A stretch of DNA of 8,310 nucleotides from WRIS01 sp031549175 (GTDB lineage: Bacteria > Actinomycetota > Coriobacteriia > Coriobacteriales > Eggerthellaceae). This document shows positions 5,659-8,310 of the stretch, piece after piece (the first letter of the stretch is position 1; every line of letters begins with the position of its first letter). Location of the stretch: contig JAVBQH010000143.1 in assembly GCA_031549175.1 (NCBI GenBank), positions 1 through 8,310 on the forward strand. Reading direction: 5' to 3'. The position numbers were made by a program, and so were the translations under genes. The notes under the pieces were generated by a model that saw only the letters and a program-made list of their open reading frames with translations, was not told where the DNA came from and made no database searches.

Positions 5659-6450
5659 ATGAAACACTCGACATCATTCACGCGCCGCGACTTCATCCGG
5701 TTCTCAGCACTAGCCGCCGGCTGCGTGGCGCTCGGCACCGGCCTTACCGGATGCGCCGCCAACAGCAACGTGCTGCGCGTCGGCACCAAGATCGACGTGC
5801 CGAACTTCGGCTACCAGAACCCCGCCACCGGCAAGATAGAAGGGTTCGAGGTCGACATCGCGCGCGAGCTTGCGAAACGCCTGAAAGGAAGCCCTGAAAA
5901 CCTGGAGGTCACTGGCGTGAACGTCACCACGCGCGGCGTCATGCTCGACAACAACACGCTTGATGCGACGCTCGCCACCTTCACCATCACCGAGGCGCGC
6001 AAGAAAAGCTACAACTTCTCGCAACCCTATTTCACCGACCACATCGGCGTGCTGGTGAAAACAGATTCCGGGATAAAGGCCCTGTCAGACCTGAATGGGA
6101 AGACGGTCGGCGTGGCCGTCAGCGCCACGACGCGCGACAAGTTGACAAGCGCTGGGCGTGATATCGGCGTCGCTATGGACTTCGCCGAGTATGCCACCTA
6201 TCCCGAGATCAAGATCGCGCTCGTAACAGGGCGCGTCGACGCCTTCTCGGTCGACCGTTCGATCCTCATGGGGTATCTGGACGATACGACGATGCTGCTC
6301 GACGCGCAGTTCGCCCCGCAGGAATACGGCGTGGCCGTGAAGAAGTCGAATACCGAGCTGGCATCCCAGATCGATGCCGCAATCGGGGACATGAAAGCCG
6401 ACGGCACGCTTGACGGCCTTGGGCAGAAGTGGGGGCTTGCCGATGCTTGA
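5659..6450 (+). CDS. Amino acid-binding lipoprotein (SBP family 3, PEB1-like), Tat signal
   Basis: This is a 263-residue extracytoplasmic binding protein of family 3. The N-terminus combines a twin-arginine motif TRRDFIR (residues 8-14) with a hydrophobic stretch and a lipobox LTGC, so Cys32 should be lipidated after Tat export. The body resembles, from memory, Campylobacter PEB1 (aspartate/glutamate binding). Matching stretches are GFEVDIARELAKRL (62-75), TRG (91-93), LATFTITEARKKSYNFSQPY (105-124) and VDAFSVDRSIL (193-203). R92, R114 and D199 sit where ligand-contacting residues are expected, so an acidic amino acid is the likely ligand (inference). AGGTG (5649-5653) overlaps the ATPase stop codon and is five bases from the ATG. 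The gene overlaps the following permease by eight bases. Confidence 0.92.
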   Translation: MKHSTSFTRRDFIRFSALAAGCVALGTGLTGCAANSNVLRVGTKIDVPNFGYQNPATGKIEGFEVDIARELAKRLKGSPENLEVTGVNVTTRGVMLDNNTLDATLATFTITEARKKSYNFSQPYFTDHIGVLVKTDSGIKALSDLNGKTVGVAVSATTRDKLTSAGRDIGVAMDFAEYATYPEIKIALVTGRVDAFSVDRSILMGYLDDTTMLLDAQFAPQEYGVAVKKSNTELASQIDAAIGDMKADGTLDGLGQKWGLADA

Positions 6451-7492
6451 CGCATTCGCCCCCTATAAGTGGGAGTCGCTTTTCAGCAGGTGGCCGGATA
6501 TCCTTGCCGCGTTCGGGACCACGGTGCTCATCTCGCTTTTGGCTTTGGTGCTGGCGCTTATCCTAGGCACCATCTTCGGGATATTCTCCGCCTCGCGCTC
6601 GCCCGTCCTACGGGGGATCACCCGCGCCTATGTCGAGGTGGTGCAAAACGTGCCGCTCCTTTTGCAGGTGTTCGTGTTTTACGCGATCTTCCCCTTGATC
6701 GGGTTTTCGATGACCAGCTTCTTCATCGGGGTGTTCGCGATCGGCATCTACCATGGCGGCTATATTTCGGAAGTCGTGCGCTCGGGCATCGGCTCGATCC
6801 ACCGCGGGCAGTTCGAGGCGGCGAAAAGCCAGGGTTTCAGCTACTGGCAGATGATGTTTTCCATCATCTTGCCGCAGGCCATGCGCATCATCTTGCCGCC
6901 CTTGGCGGTCCAGGCGGCCAACCTGGTGAAGAACACCTCTGTTCTTGCACTGATCGCGGGCGGCGAATTGATGTACTTCTCGAATTCCTTCGCAGGATCC
7001 ACCTCGTATTACGGGCCGGTCTACGTGGTTGCCGCGATCCTCTACTTCATCATATGCTTCCCCTTGTCCAGGCTGGCGCTCAGGCTGGAGAGGCGCACGC
7101 GAAGCCACAGGAAGGTCACCACCGGGGACGCCTCGGAAGAACTTGCCGATGACCAGGTAGAGGTAACGCCGGGCACCCATGACATCACGGGGCACACGGC
7201 GGCGGACTGCCTGGCTGCCGGCGTGCAGACCATGCAGGACACGACCGGCATCGCACCTGCCCCAGCGGCGCCTTCCCCGCGCCATCCCCTGCATGTGCTG
7301 GTCGACCCCGAGTGTGACGGCGAGCCGCCGACCGAGTATCCGATCACCGGCAAGCGTGCGGCGACCATCGCCAACGAGATCGGCCGGGAGATCCAACAGG
7401 AACAAGACGAGCACCACAAGCATAAGCAGAAGGAGAAGCACCGGCGCAAGGGCGCTTCCTCCAAAGACGCACGCAAGAAGGGGGGTCGGTAG
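6443..7492 (+). CDS. Polar amino acid ABC permease with long charged C-terminal tail
   Basis: This 349-residue inner-membrane permease is of the HisM/GlnP type. Membrane segments lie near residues 20-48, 68-88, 92-112, about 150-175 and 193-212. The EAA loop that docks the ATPase is EAAKSQGFSYWQMMFSIILP (125-144). The start at ATG 6443 overlaps the end of the binding-protein gene (stop 6448-6450) and has GGGGG (6431-6435) seven bases upstream; an upstream in-frame start at 6410 lies deep in the previous gene and adds a non-membrane extension, so I rejected it. The permease core normally ends near residue 220. Here it continues for about 130 hydrophilic residues: an acidic/Thr-rich part (225-270), a Pro/Ala-rich hinge (271-282) and a His/Lys/Arg-rich end with HHKHKQKEKHRRK (324-336). 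The tail should be cytoplasmic and resembles no domain I know. Confidence 0.92.
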   Translation: MLDAFAPYKWESLFSRWPDILAAFGTTVLISLLALVLALILGTIFGIFSASRSPVLRGITRAYVEVVQNVPLLLQVFVFYAIFPLIGFSMTSFFIGVFAIGIYHGGYISEVVRSGIGSIHRGQFEAAKSQGFSYWQMMFSIILPQAMRIILPPLAVQAANLVKNTSVLALIAGGELMYFSNSFAGSTSYYGPVYVVAAILYFIICFPLSRLALRLERRTRSHRKVTTGDASEELADDQVEVTPGTHDITGHTAADCLAAGVQTMQDTTGIAPAPAAPSPRHPLHVLVDPECDGEPPTEYPITGKRAATIANEIGREIQQEQDEHHKHKQKEKHRRKGASSKDARKKGGR

Positions 7493-7494
7493 CC

Positions 7495-8148
7495 ATGGAC
7501 GGATTGTTCAGCTGGGTCAATATCCAGTTCCTGTTGCAGGGGCTCGGCATGACGATACTCATATCGGCGTTCGCGATCCTCTGCTCCATCGTGCTCGGCA
7601 CCTTCATCTCGGTGCTGCGGGCCATCAACAACCGGGTGCTTTCGGGAATCGCGACCGTCTACATCGAGATATTCAAGAACACCCCCTTGCTCCTGTGGAT
7701 CATGTTCACCTTCTTCGTGGCACAGCTGCCTCCCATCGGCGCCGCTGTGCTCGCATTCACCCTGTTCACAAGTGCGAGTGTTGCCGAGATCGTCCGCGGC
7801 GGCCTTGCGAGCGTGTCTTCCGGGCAATACGAGGCCGCGAAGAGCCAGGGGTTCACCATGGTGCAGACCTATATGCTGATCATCCTGCCCCAGGCATTGC
7901 GGAACATGATCCCCGCGCTGTTGTCGCAGTTCGTGACCACCATCAAGGACACGAGTTTTCTGTGGGGCGCCATGGCCCTGCAAGAGCTCATGGGCCGCGG
8001 CATGATACTTATGAACAACTACAACTCGACGGCGGAGATATTCATGATCTTCGGCCTGATGGCCTTGATCTACTTCATTGTATGCTTCTCCTTGTCACAG
8101 GTTGTCCGCGCCTACCAGAAACGCCTCAAGAAGGCCAGCACCAGCTAG
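7495..8148 (+). CDS. Polar amino acid ABC permease, second subunit
   Basis: This 217-residue HisM/GlnP-type permease is of normal length. Hydrophobic segments lie near 14-40, 62-78, 82-100, about 125-150 and 182-204. The EAA loop is EAAKSQGFTMVQTYMLIILP (113-132), closely matching that of the first permease, so the two probably form the heterodimeric membrane channel. The ATG lies two bases after the preceding TAG, with AAGGGGG (7478-7485) nine bases upstream, inside the Lys-rich tail codons of the first permease. It is the last gene of the operon, and a long hairpin follows eight bases after the stop. Confidence 0.95.
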   Translation: MDGLFSWVNIQFLLQGLGMTILISAFAILCSIVLGTFISVLRAINNRVLSGIATVYIEIFKNTPLLLWIMFTFFVAQLPPIGAAVLAFTLFTSASVAEIVRGGLASVSSGQYEAAKSQGFTMVQTYMLIILPQALRNMIPALLSQFVTTIKDTSFLWGAMALQELMGRGMILMNNYNSTAEIFMIFGLMALIYFIVCFSLSQVVRAYQKRLKKASTS

Positions 8149-8155
8149 TAAATAG

Positions 8156-8224
8156 GGTCAGCGGCGGGACAGGGGGGGCAGACCCTTTTGTCCCCTCTGT
8201 CGCGCCCCCGTCCCGCCGCTGACC
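8156..8224. terminator. Long GC-rich hairpin E4 after the ABC operon
   Basis: GGTCAGCGGCGGGAC (8156-8170) pairs perfectly with 8210-8224. The stem can continue past a bulged A with a G run (8172-8176) against a C run (8205-8209), and CAGA (8179-8182) against TCTG (8196-8199). No T-tract follows. Its position just after the last gene suggests 3'-end formation or mRNA stabilisation. GACCCTTTTG (8181-8190) in its apical part is shared with the hairpin at 4874-4903. Confidence 0.6.
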
Positions 8225-8310
8225 GGCTCGCGCCCCCCAACCAAACGCCACGCCGGTTGTGTGGCGCCCCAGGGACAGCGTGGCGGCCCTCAGCTATTCA
8301 CATATTGCGG
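8225..8310. other. Intergenic end of window with short inverted repeats
   Basis: No gene is supported here. CGCCAC (8246-8251) can pair with GTGGCG (8261-8266), and alternatively CGCCACGC (8246-8253) with GCGTGGCG (8278-8285), giving two mutually exclusive hairpins. CTATTCACA (8294-8302) is one base away from a relaxed DnaA box. What follows lies outside the window. Confidence 0.3.

Noticed and set aside
6410..6442. Upstream start for the first permease
   Set aside because: It would lie inside the binding-protein gene and lacks a suitable ribosome binding site; ATG 6443 has one.
7042..7983. Minus-strand open frame of 313 codons across both permeases
   Set aside because: Antisense of two clear permeases; composition typical of a shadow frame.
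1645..8224. CRISPR array formed by the recurring palindromes
   Set aside because: The copies are kilobases apart, differ in sequence, and there are no regular spacers or cas genes.
4731..8266. Shared CGCCAC/GTGGCG repeats before and after the ABC operon as a mobile-element boundary
   Set aside because: The matches are only 6-12 bases, arranged differently, and easily expected in GC-rich DNA; no transposase or target duplication is seen.
984..8302. Replication origin suggested by DnaA-like boxes
   Set aside because: There is one perfect box at 984-992 and one weak match near 8294-8302; an origin needs a cluster and an unwinding element.

Overview
The window comes from a GC-rich bacterial chromosome with short, AT-rich intergenic gaps. 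I infer an anaerobic, Coriobacteriia-like (Eggerthellales-type) actinobacterium. The grounds are the combination of ThyX, a DUF364 protein beside a THEP1-like NTPase, a Tat-dependent lipoprotein and palindromic elements with A/T-tract arms. This is pattern recognition from memory, not a database result, and the assignment is tentative.

Left part (1-2687). A DUF364 protein on the minus strand (111-962, putative heavy-metal chelation family) diverges from a THEP1-like P-loop NTPase (1041-1655). The NTPase converges on a class I SAM-dependent methyltransferase on the minus strand (1687-2580). The two facing stop codons both lie inside one 45-base, almost perfect palindrome (1645-1689). The DUF364/NTPase gap holds a consensus -10 box, a dyad and a perfect DnaA-box 9-mer. 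The methyltransferase diverges from the next operon across a 107-bp AT-rich gap.

Middle part (2688-4685). thyX (flavin-dependent thymidylate synthase) is followed after 3 bp by a yqhQ-like DUF1385 membrane protein that starts at TTG. The DUF1385 gene carries an in-frame perfect 31-base palindrome in an extended linker. Its 27-base core matches the core of the palindrome at 1645-1689 at 23 positions, so the two belong to one dispersed repeat family.

Right part (4686-8310). A 242-bp gap holds a plausible promoter, repeated TAAGCG motifs and a hairpin. It leads into a complete four-gene polar amino acid ABC importer: ATPase (4928-5650), Tat/lipobox substrate-binding protein resembling PEB1 aspartate/glutamate binders (5659-6450), permease with an unusual ~130-residue charged cytoplasmic tail (6443-7492), and second permease (7495-8148). 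The genes are 2 to 8 bases apart or overlap by 8, so they are almost certainly co-transcribed. A long GC-rich hairpin follows at 8156-8224, and the rest to 8310 has no gene I can support.

The points most worth a second look are the palindrome family (one copy expressed as protein), the permease tail, the possible readthrough or nonsense codon at the end of the DUF364 gene, and the DUF364/NTPase/methyltransferase neighbourhood. I did not find a defence, mobile or CRISPR system.
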